64,000 nt of DNA from Hanleya hanleyi (lineage: Eukaryota; Mollusca; Polyplacophora; Lepidopleurida; Hanleyidae): contig JAVTVY010018902.1 of the NCBI GenBank assembly GCA_036873755.1, forward strand, positions 1 to 64,000, read 5' to 3'. Below are positions 11,734-21,261 of this stretch, piece after piece (the stretch's first letter is position 1; each line of letters starts with the position of its first letter). Under the pieces are notes generated by a model. That model did no database searches. It worked only from the letters and a program-made list of their open reading frames with translations, and was not told the origin of the DNA. A program made the position numbers and the translations under genes.

Positions 11734-12948
11734 GATTTTTTTTGGTCGATGATATCTCATATCATTGATGAAGAGTATGATTTGAAAACGGAGATATCGC
11801 TGATGAGCTTAACATAATCTAATACAGCGGATGGCGCCCATATTGGATTATGCACATCCATAAAACATAATACATGACTGTCCTCTCACTAAGGTCAAGG
11901 GACTCCCCAAGTTTGAAGTAGATCAGTTGAATCGTACTCCAGCTATTGTCCGGACAAGATCAAACTGCTTAAAATCCAATGAAATCCAGTATGGCCGATG
12001 GTGGCCATATTGGATTAAGCACGTCCTTGAAAAACAATCCTAATCCTCCTCTCAACAATGTCAAGGCACTCCCCAGGTATGAAGTAGATCGGTTGAATCG
12101 TTCTCGAGTTATTGTCCAGACAAGATTCAACTGCTTACAATCCAATATGGCTGACGGCGGCCATATTAGATTACGCACATTGCTGAAAAACAATCACAAC
12201 CGTCCTCTCACCAATGTCAAGGCACACACAAAGTTTGAAGTTGATCGGTTAAATCATTCACGAGTTATTGTCCGGACAAAAAAATCTAAGATCCAATTGC
12301 TTATAATCCAATATGGCTGATGGCGGCATATTAGATTATGCACATTGCTGAAAAACAATCCCAACCGTCCTCTCACCAATGTCAAGGCATACCCCAAGTT
12401 TGAAGTTGATCGGTTAAATCGTTCTCAAGTTATTGTCTGGACAAGAAAATCTAAGATCGAAATGCTGATAATCCAAAATGGCTGACGGCGGCCATATTTG
12501 ATTACGCACATTGCTGAAAAACAATCCCAACCGTCCTCTCACCAATGTCAAGGCACACCCCAAGTTTGAAGTTGATCGGTTAAATCGTTCACGAGTTATT
12601 GTCCGGACAAGAAAATCTAAGATCGAACTGCTTATAATCCAAAATGGCTGACGGCGGCCATATTTGATTACGCACATTGCTGAAAAACAATCCCAACCGT
12701 CCTCTCACCAATGTCAAGGCACACCCCAAGTTTGAAGTTGATCGGTTAAATCGTTCACGAGTTATTGTCCGGACAAGAAAATCTAAGATCGTACTGCTTA
12801 TAATCCAAAATGGCTGACGGCGGCCATATTGGATTACGCACATTGCTGAAAAACAATCCCAACCGTCCTCTCGCCAATGTCAAGGCACACCCCAAGTTTG
12901 AAGTTGATCGGTTAAATCGTTCACGAGTTATTGTCCGGACAAGAAAAT

Positions 12949-13012
12949 CTTACGGAATTACGGAATTACAGAATTACGGAATCACGGAATTACGGAATTA
13001 CGGAATTACGGA
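12949..13012 (+). repeat. ACGGAATT microsatellite
   Basis: About eight imperfect copies of an 8-base ACGGAATT motif lie between the last 166-base unit and the 3' hairpin of the element. The position matches the ACGG tracts of the other tandem-core elements in the window. Confidence 0.8.
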
Positions 13013-13135
13013 CACCGGTGTTTCTAAGTCCCCCCCCTACTAAGTAGCGGGGGACAATGAGTGTAAGCTATGCTGTTATTGTCCAATCAAAATGCAACCT
13101 TCCAATACGAGGTATACTAAGGGGGACATATTTAC

Positions 13136-13231
13136 CTGATGGGGGACATACTTCAGTTCATTAGGTAGAGGTCTGATGTTGGATATATATATTGTTTCCG
13201 AGTTACCGTAGTCCACGAAGCACACCTGAAC
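13136..13231 (-). CDS. Exon: eTud domain 2, Tudor barrel C-terminal half (VDYGN)
   Basis: The exon is 32 codons, phase 0 to 0. The acceptor is TTTTATCCCAG|GTTCAG and the donor CATCAG|GTAAAT. The translation VQVCFVDYGNSETIYISNIR continues PLPNELKYVPHQ. The F-V-D-Y-G-N loop completes the methylarginine-binding cage of canonical Tudor domains, and IRPLP...P.Q is the usual exit to the SN-like half. All key residues (F/Y of the strand, D, Y, N) are present, so the barrel looks functional for dimethylarginine binding. The exon lies only about 80 bases from the end of the tandem-core element at 11633-13058. Confidence 0.88.
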
Positions 13232-14087
13232 CTGGGATAAAAGACAGAAATACAAATTTCAGTGGCAAATACAGGTTGAATAAGGGACAAAATTTTAGAA
13301 CTCAGCAGTATTTGCTATGATTTACAGAAAAACCTCTTTTCATGAACGAGGCGGTGCATTTACCTTCTCCCGCAATAACACAGGAAAATTCTGTTTGCAA
13401 TACAATGTATAGAAACCACCACCTTTTGAAATGGCCTGGTCTTTGCAGACAACACTCATGTTCACAGAACATAAATTTCACCATGGCAACCACGAGACGG
13501 GTAGGTCACTGTAAATTTGTATACCAAACATTTCCCCCTTATTCCGGAAAGGAGGTAGACAACTGAAGATACGTTCTTTTCTACACTACCATAAACTCCA
13601 GACAGACCTTTATAAATGTTTTCCATTCTGCACAGTGGCTCATGCAACTGTCGCACAGGCCTACACTCGCTGGCTTAAAGTGATCGTAAACTTGAGATTG
13701 ACTGTAGATCAACATCAGCACTGCTCGTGCAAACGATGTTGGCAATACTGTTTTTGTGTTGGGAGGTGAATGTAACAGACGTGCGAAGATGGAAACCGTT
13801 TCAAGATTTGTTGTCCATTTCAATATATATATTTTCTGATTAGAATTGGATTTGAAACCTTAAGTCATATCAGTATTTTTTGTGTAGTAATTCAATGCTG
13901 GAACATCTTTGCTTCGAAATCTCAGGGGTTTGACTTGGAATGAAAGACATCCCAGCGATAAATTAGTGCACAAAAAATACCTCAAGGTCGGTTGCACACC
14001 CTGACAAAAAACTGCTTCATTTGCACTAAAGACATCCAATAATGCAAAATTGTATCTATATTGGAATATACTGTGACTTGACTATAC

Positions 14088-14202
14088 CTGGTCAGCCGAG
14101 AGGCTTTCTATCTCTGCCCTGTACCAGGAGTCCTCAAATGGAGCCAGAACTAGCTCCCCGGGAGCGAGGGTTGGCTGGCCAGAAGTAGATTCTGCAGCTG
14201 AT
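14088..14202 (-). CDS. Exon: eTud domain 2, Tudor barrel N-terminal half
   Basis: The exon is 115 bases, phase 2 to phase 0. It has a good acceptor (TCATTGTTCACAG|) and donor CAG|GTATAG. The translation SAAESTSGQPTLAPGELVLA followed by PFEDSWYRAEIESLSADQ is a classic Tudor barrel opening: G-x-x-V-x-A, then E/D-x-x-W-Y-R-A with the aromatic cage residues W and Y, then a strand ending before the next exon. The intron break between SADQ and VQVCFVDYGN falls at the usual turn between the second and third barrel strands. The adjacent intron, 14203-17970, contains a 2.8-kb TA-flanked inverted-repeat element. Confidence 0.85.
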
Positions 14203-14527
14203 CTGTGAACAATGAAATGATCAGGCATCATGACATACATCCTCTTCCAATAGGTGAAAGTTTTTGCCTGCAAAAATGTCCATCGTTCTCATGGCATCAG
14301 ATTGCATAGCTCCTACTTTCAGGTATTCCCCGATTGCACTGGAGGTGAATTTGTGGCGCGCATCTTTCGGGCATGGATCTCGGCCAATCAGCATCTTTCG
14401 CTTGTAAATGCAGTGGAGTGGGCTCGGCATTTCACAGCTGAATAAAATGTTTTACCATGTGTTCTTGATGTAATAATTTAGTATAAAACTTGTCGATTCT
14501 TTTGCACAAGCAAATCAGGGGTAAGTA

Positions 14528-17300
14528 CGGTAAGTTCCCTAAGTATTCGCGACCCTAAGTAAATTCGAAAACGGGCATTTTTCGCCAAGTCACGTGACAC
14601 TGTTCCCTAAGTAATCGAAAACGGTCCATTCGCAAAAAACCGCGGTCCTAACTATTCGAAAATCCCCCATTTATCGTGGTCGCGAGATTGATAATATTAT
14701 GTAGTTATGCGATTGAAAAACTTCCAGATCAACCAGTTTCCTTAGAATTAGTATTTGATAACTTATTGAGCATTTTGAACATAACCAATTGTAACAACTA
14801 AGTTGACTTTCATTATGTCTCAAACGAAATGTATCCAATGTTTAAACCGCGATTTCTCATGGTCATTAAATTGGGAATATTGCCGGTTTACGGGGACGTG
14901 CGATATTAAACATTGCCGATTGAAGAGAGCATACATTCGATATTATACTGAAAATATCAAAATGAAGAAGTTACGTTTCATTCGGTCTTAAAACAATATA
15001 ATGCTGAAGTTTGACCGGACATTTGAACCACTGATTTTCTTAGTCGCGGGGTAGAGATTTACGATCAACCCCAAGTTGCATTAATTTTGGCGATTGCATG
15101 CCATGTGCGCCTCAACCAAAAACCAGAAACGCGCCTGTTTGGGTCCGACTTCGGATTTTTTTTTCCTAAGACACGAATGTTGAGATTCCCAGCTATGATA
15201 CTGAAAACATATTTTGTACTGTTCAGACAAAAATAATTTAGAAACGTATCATTTCCAACGAACGCGGCGATTCAGAATATTTTACCGAAAGAAGTTTGCG
15301 CTCTTGTATTCAACTTTTCAGGAGCAAGCAATAGTACAGACCTATTCTCTTCAATCACCCCTGGATAAAATAGAAACGAGGATATTATTCAGAGAATTAT
15401 CATGAAAGGCAAGCTGTGACGTGCAGGATTAACCGTGACAAATGGCTGCATCGGAATCTTCATATCCGTAAAAAGCGTGAAACGGCGTCATTATGCATGG
15501 TGTCATTGTTTCATGGTTCCTTAAAAGTTTGTAAAAGTGCATAATTTTTATATTGAAAATTAAAGGCCTTGAAAGTCCTTGAAAATTAGAAGTTTTGAGT
15601 GAGTTTTTTTTTTACACTATTAGTGAAGATATTACGGTACTTCTGACTTGATTATTGACACAAAAGTTGAATGTCGGAAGAGACGTTTACGTAAGATAGC
15701 CGAGATCATAGGCGGTAGTTTGATAGCAACTGAAGCAGAGGTCAGAATAGTGGGTTGAGATTAAAAGTTAAAAAAATAAAGAGATGGAATAAACTAATAG
15801 GTTTTCTGTCTACTTATTCTCTAAATTATGCTGTCTGAAATGTGAATTAATTTTGCTGAACCCATGAGGTAATATTAGATAAAACACGGTTGTACATTTG
15901 GCTGTTTCGTCATCATCATCTATCGATCTGTCTTTCGTCAGAAATATTCCAGAATACATTTAAATCTGAAACAGATTGAGCCAATTTTTTTTAATTTTTC
16001 ATGAGAGTCGTGATCTCACTGTTACGAAGGCATAATATATTGAGGTTGTGTTGGCTGAATATATTATGAAGCGGGAACCGTGTACAAGCGAAAGTTTGAC
16101 CCACGTGCCATGCTATCCAAGTATTGATCATGTGATGTTATTGCAACTCCGTATGGCGGGAAAATGTACAACCAACACGTGGCATGTTGAAACTTTCATT
16201 CTTCCATGTCTACAGACCCCACCTAATTCTATGAAAGTATTTTCATACATTTGTTAATAAAGGATCAAAGGGATACAGTGAATTGTTAGAATGGGCAAGC
16301 GATTCATGTCTTTCGTTTAGCCGCTATTAATGGCGGGAGGAGCTCGTTCCAGCTGGGAAGATTGTATATCGTCTCCGACGAGTTGGCCCTGATATGGGTC
16401 TCAGTCGAGTTGGCCCTGATATGGGTCTTCAGATAGTGTCGGGCGCTTGCTTAATTTGCTGTTCGTTTCATTGACATAAACAGTTTGAAAAGCCCTTCCA
16501 CAATATTTACCTGTGAAGAGCAATCAAGAAATTATTAGGTTTGATTCTCAATCTGAAAATGACGTAATCTGTGTTTCTTCATTAGATCGTTATATATTTT
16601 CACGTAAACATCATTGGCGTCACTGGGATAGTTGTGCCTAGTCTTCTCGGCCGTGAAAAAATTTCTGCAAGACTTCAAGCATGTCCTGAAGGGAAAATAA
16701 AGAAAATATCAGAATGTCTAAGTCACAGAATATGCCCTTGCTCCGTATGTACTAATACAAGGATATACGCGAATTTGTGATTTTAAATTGGTCGGGCGTC
16801 CGATGAAACTAATCTCTTCATTGTCAGCCGATCATTGCAGTCAATTATTCGAACCTAATTTAATGGTTAAAGAGCAGAAAGAATGCTTTATTTATCCTTT
16901 GATCAATTGCGAATTATTGCCTGGCAAATCTAAACGCACAACAAACATTTCCTGGGTTTTGCTTCGGAGTTTCCCCTCGACCACACGTGTTCGTACCAGT
17001 GAACTTCGTCGAAGTAAATTAAGCTTCATTCTACACACAAAGTACAGTGAATGTCTCGTGGTTGTCGATCTTATATCATTTAAGAGTGCTGTCTGGGGTA
17101 AATATCACAAAGTTAAAGAAACACCACAGTCGACGTATTGTGATCTTTCATTGTCGAACGGTATGGGCATTTAATATGGGGACTCTAATTTACGAAAACG
17201 TCCGTTTTTCTGAACTGACCTGCACAAACTATTCGGAAGTGGTCAGTTTTTCACGACTGCGATATTCACTTCCGTTCACGAATACTTAGGGAACTTACCG
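14528..17300. mobile_element. TA-flanked inverted-repeat element, 2.8 kb
   Basis: The left end CGGTAAGTTCCCTAAGTATT and its exact reverse complement at the right end form a 22-base perfect terminal inverted repeat, flanked by TA on both sides (14526-14527 and 17301-17302). The same terminal signature (CGGTAA.TTCCC.TAA) marks the 216-base element at 50797. Internal frames of up to 128 codons (16788-17174) show no transposase motif I recognise. It occupies most of one intron of the Tudor gene. Confidence 0.7.
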
Positions 17301-17460
17301 TATGCTAGGTATTATAAAATATTAATCCACTTGTGTCTTCTGAAAATGCAATATAGATCTGGTTTCTAGATCTGCTGTCTAAAAACTAAATTTTCCATGT
17401 GTTCTTGCGAACCATATTTTGCCATGTTTGTTGAACCACACTGTTCAGACAGCAGCATAA

Positions 17461-17573
17461 TTTCCTTTAACTTGACCATGTTGACGGGTACCAGTAGTGA
17501 TAGACAAGACACACAACCGACATCTCTGAGAAATGTGGCTAATAGCCGTCACATTGCAGCAAATCATTAAAAT
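17461..17573 (+). repeat. Fragment of the 9.1-kb Harbinger-like MITE interior
   Basis: About 110 bases starting CCTTTAACTTGACCATGTTG are close to identical to 9171-9281, including AATGTGGCTAATAGCCGTCA. Terminal repeats are absent, so this is an internal fragment or a related element. Confidence 0.8.
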
Positions 17574-17970
17574 GTCCACACAATACTCTTACAGTGGGTG
17601 ATTAGCCTGAGCACAAGTCAGAGTTGACAGACTTTTCCGAAACCTTTTTGTATTGGGGCATTCAAGTATTACGTACGCAGTGAAGGGGGTAAAAAAACAG
17701 GCCTTTTTTTCCTGTGTACGCTGGCTTAAATTTTGCGTATGGGAGGAGGGTAAAAAAAACTCCAATTTTTTGCATATGTAATATCAAATGGCCCCCATAA
17801 TATATTTATCTCTTTGATAAAATTCAGAGATCCGCCTAATTTTCTCTATTATATCTTTGAATTCCAAGACATTTATAAAAGGATTTACTTCATATATATA
17901 TAGTATAAAAAAAGATTCAATATTCAAAATATTCACACAAACTGATCTTTGAAAGATGGTCAAAGCAAAC

Positions 17971-18088
17971 CTCAAATCATCGCTAAACTGTGAGAATAGT
18001 ACTTCCTCGATGTCATTCCGAGCCACCTGTACACACAAGGAGCCGTCCAACTGTAAGTCATCAACCACATACATGGGGAAGGTGCTTC
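17971..18088 (-). CDS. Exon: start of eTud domain 2 (first SN-like strands)
   Basis: The exon is 118 bases, phase 1 to phase 2. The acceptor is CTAACTGCAG|GAAGC and the donor TTGAG|GTTTGC, which is acceptable but not strong. The translation after joining is GSTFPMYVVDDLQLDGSLCV, then QVARNDIEEVLFSQFSDDLR. This is the usual opening of an extended Tudor domain, where a V..V...G.L.VQ strand pair is followed by a helix containing L and F. The donor was chosen because the frame continues open past it, but only this GT gives the phase 2 needed by the next exon, creating AG+A = Arg. An alternative GT a few codons downstream cannot be excluded. Confidence 0.65.
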
Positions 18089-18127
18089 CTGCAGTTAGGG
18101 AGAAAATCAGTTCAAACATATTCCTAG

Positions 18128-18290
18128 TAGGCTCTCATTTGCAAATTGTCCGGTAGTCAGTGAGTCAGTCAGTAAGTCCAACGCCATCTTTTCGTTGGCA
18201 AAATAAGAACCATTGACATTAAAACCTTGATTTTTGGCATGAACGTGCATTAGGGGACTGTTACTAGCAAGTTCTGAGCTGACAGAATTC
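18128..18290 (+). repeat. Dispersed repeat, copy near exon 17971-18088
   Basis: The block beginning GTAGGCTCTCATTTGCAAAT, with CCGGTAGTCAGT and GACTGTTAC..GCAAGTTCTGAGC, recurs at 48562-48715 and, in part, at 48985-49075. Its boundary lies about 40 bases from a coding exon. Confidence 0.8.
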
Positions 18291-18768
18291 TGATGAAAAT
18301 TTGATTTATAATTATTTTTTATTATTATTTATTGATGGCTCGTCGAGTGCACTGTCATGCCCATCGGGAACCCTTGGTTGTATGTTTCATTGTGACTTTT
18401 GAAGGTTCCCTGATACCAGGAAGCCTGGTCCATTCGACATTCAGACCATCTGAGAATAGTTATCGTTGGATGGAATCCCCCAATTCCCATATATTCTGGG
18501 AGCTTATCCACCAACAGGGATAATTACTTGTAAATTACAATCTCATAGGTTCAGTGTTTTTATCCGAAAAGAACACAGCAAGGAAGCAATCTGACACTGC
18601 CCTGCCATTGTTCTGTTCTGTATTGGTCTGTGGAGGCCTAATTTGGATAATTATAAAAATTCTGTTTCAGTCACTTTTTCGGCATGCCTCCATATTCCAA
18701 GTATCGAACAACAAGTAATAATACAATGTTTTGATGCAAGATGGTCGCCGGGGCTTTCGCCAAATCCA

Positions 18769-20056
18769 ACATGAGGCTGCACCTAAAAGGTGCTTTGACC
18801 CCTCAGCACAATATGTCCAGCGAATAACAGGTTGACATAAAAATCTGCTGAATTCTGTCAAATTTATTTACCCACATATGTATTAATGTTGATTCAAGAG
18901 AATACTCAACGATTAGTATTTGCTAGTACCGGCTTCAGTCATCAATCCTGTGAAGGGATATCGATCCAAGACTGTGTGGATCGATACCTCAAGAAAAGTT
19001 AGTAAAGATCTGGTGAATAGTTCTTCATAGATGAAGATCTATTCCAGGGAAGAGTCGAGTGTGTGTGTGTAGTACTCAACATCTCTGGGTTACTAGGGAT
19101 ATTCACTGTGAGTATCAGAGCTGTCAGTCAAATTGTAACTGAGATCTAGCCCGGACAAAAGTTAGTGACGGAAAATTTCAAAGGGCCATAACTCTGTACA
19201 GAAATGACGTAACACGAAATAAACATGACAGTGCACATGTCTGGGATACTAGGGATATTCACTGTGAGTATCAGAGCTGTCAGTCAAATAGTAACTGAGA
19301 TCTAGCCCGGACAAAAGTTAGTGACGCAAAATTTCAAAGGGCCATAACTCTGTAAAGAAATGACGTAACGCGAAATAAGTTCTTCATAGATGAAGATCTA
19401 TTCCAGGGAAGAGTCGAGTGTGTGTGTGTAGTACTCAACATCTCTGGGTTACTAGGGATATTCACTGTGAGTATCAGAGCTGTCAGTCAAATTGTAACTG
19501 AGATCTAGCCCGGACAAAAGTTAGTGACGGAAAATTTCAAAGGGCCATAACTCTGTACAGAAATGACGTAACACGAAATAAACATGACAGTGCACATGTC
19601 TGGGATACTAGGGATATTCACTGTGAGTATCAGAGCTGTCGGTCAAATAGTAACTGAGATCTAGCCCGGACAAAAGTTAGTGACGCAAAATTTCAAAGGG
19701 CCATAACTCTGTAAAGAAATGACGTAACGCGAAATAAACATGACAGTGCACATGTCTGGGATACTAGGGATATTCACTGTGAGTATCAGAGCTGTCGGTC
19801 AAATAGTAACTGAGATCTAGCCCGGACAAAAGTTAGTGACGCGAAATTTCAAAGGGCCATAACTCTGTAAAGAAATGACGTAACACGGAATAAACATGAC
19901 AGTGCACATCTCTGGGATACTAGGGATATTCACTGTGAGTATCAGAACTGTCAGTCAAATAGTAACTGAGATCTAGCCCGGACAAAAAATTGTTGACGGC
20001 CGGCCAGACGTACATGCCAACGACAAGACCCTACAGCCCTATGGGCTCAGGGGTAA
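18769..20056 (+). mobile_element. Tandem-core element, 156-bp family
   Basis: The 5' end is ACATGAGG followed by a GCACCTAAAAGGTGC hairpin and ACCCCTCAGC. The core has six units, with starts at 19091, 19247, 19450, 19606, 19762 and 19918: 156 bases apart except one 203-base interval. The 3' end has GACGTACATGCCAACGACAAG, then the hairpin AGCCCTATGGGCT (20035-20047) and CAGGGGTAA. CCCCTCAGC near the start is the inverse of the terminal GGCTCAGGGG. It lies in the intron between the 537-codon exon and the 17971-18088 exon. Confidence 0.75.
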
Positions 20057-20199
20057 AAAGGTGACCTGGTTATGAGACCTACATTCCTTGGAAGTATATT
20101 GTGGTGAAATTATGAAGCGATCATGAACTTTGAAGTTTGCACCCAATTCACTCTTTTTGGGGCAATTTCATACTTCAAGACCTATGTGGTCTGCTTTGG

Positions 20200-20490
20200 A
20201 ATGTAGAATAACAATTTTATAGCCATTTTCCCGGTCCAAATCGGTTATGGACTGAGATCCAGCCGGGACAAATAAATATATCCCATTCATTTAGGTTTGA
20301 TGAACAAAGGGCCATAACTTTTGAAAATATAACTGAAAGCAGAAAAACTTCACGCTGCACAACTATGGGGCATTGACCACATATCATGCAAATTCCATAC
20401 TTAACCGAGATCCAGCCCGGACAAGTCCCAAAGATTTCAAGAACCAAAGGGCCATAACTCTTGAAAATATAAGCGGGCATAATAAAAGAC
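20200..20490 (+). repeat. Two diverged units related to the 156-bp family
   Basis: GAGATCCAGCCCGGACAAG and AAAGGGCCATAACTCTTG occur twice, as in the neighbouring element but with different intervening sequence. This is probably an older insertion. Confidence 0.65.
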
Positions 20491-20634
20491 AATGGCCTCC
20501 ACTCCTCTGGTAAAGAAGAAACACAGTATAATTTAGTTTGGACACTTCCGACTCGGTCATGTTATTTTAGAGGATTTAAATAAGCCAACTAATTGTGTAT
20601 ATGTATCACAATAAATAGAAGGTCAGAGCTGTGC

Positions 20635-20765
20635 AAAAAAGCACGAATAATCGCGAAAATATAGGAATAATAGGGCAAAATCGGTCAAATTTGAGAAAAT
20701 ATAGGGAAAAATAGGGGAGAGCGGAAAAATAGGAAAAATAGGGCCAGTGGGAGCCCTGCTGTTAT
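20635..20765. repeat. AATATAGG-rich hAT-type end fragment
   Basis: The stretch repeats AAAATATAGG, AAAATAGGG and similar, ending in GGGAGCCCTG. That is the form of a hAT right terminus (compare CAGGG...). No matching left end was found, so it is truncated or solo. The same AATATAGGAAATATAGG style returns at 24739-25115. Confidence 0.4.
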
Positions 20766-20994
20766 TTATTTTGGGAAGCAGGGCCATTCATAAAAATCAG
20801 AAATCTTGCAATGTTACAGAGAGTGGGTTTAGACAAATATATTTCACACACATGAGCATGTATCCTGGTTGCCACAAAGTGCAATGTACTGTTTTTCTGC
20901 AAATACTGCAATAGTATATTTCGTTCCTGTGAAATGTATGACATGCCAGAGACCCGCTCTTGACTGATGCACAGAATGACAAAAAAATGATTAT

Positions 20995-21008
20995 GTTGCC
21001 ATAGCAAC
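20995..21008. promoter_or_regulatory. X-box-like palindrome (RFX site)
   Basis: GTTGCCATAGCAAC is a full match to the RFX X-box consensus GTNRCC-N-RGYAAC. It lies within an intron of the Tudor gene. Confidence 0.4.
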
Positions 21009-21261
21009 CACATAAATTACCTGAATGAATTATTTTTTCTCAATAGCCTTCTGGTTCCTGGCTAGGTAAGTAAGCGAGCATACCAAATTTTGAATTCATC
21101 AGTGGGCCAGTTTTTCAGATTTCTTGTACAGACGGACGTACATAAATCTGAGTCTCATTTATTTTGTCAAGTCTAATTTGGGCACATCAGTTAGAGCCTA
21201 AACATGGTAAAGAAGCATTCAACCTAAACATGCTAAAGGCGAACAGACAAGGTACCTTTAC

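Larger units (their letters stand above)
11633..13058 (+). mobile_element. Tandem-core element, 166-bp family, copy a
   Basis: The element starts with a 101-base near-perfect hairpin (11633-11733). It continues with about seven tandem 166-base units; spacing measured at GTCCGGACAAG is 12601, 12767 and 12933. A short ACGGAATT microsatellite follows, and it ends in a 28-base hairpin (13028-13055). The 5' GTCCCCCGTTA and 3' TAGCGGGGGAC are subterminal inverted repeats. This layout matches non-autonomous Helentron-like ('pearl'-type) elements. The short ORFs on both strands of the units are by-products of the repetition. It lies in an intron of the Tudor gene. Confidence 0.75.

Noticed and set aside
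11979..13043. Repeated protein reading MADGGHIGLRTLLKNNP and its minus-strand counterpart
   Set aside because: Both strands are open by chance in tandem 166-base units. 166 is not a multiple of three, so the frame does not persist; the same occurs at 27.7-29.5 kb.
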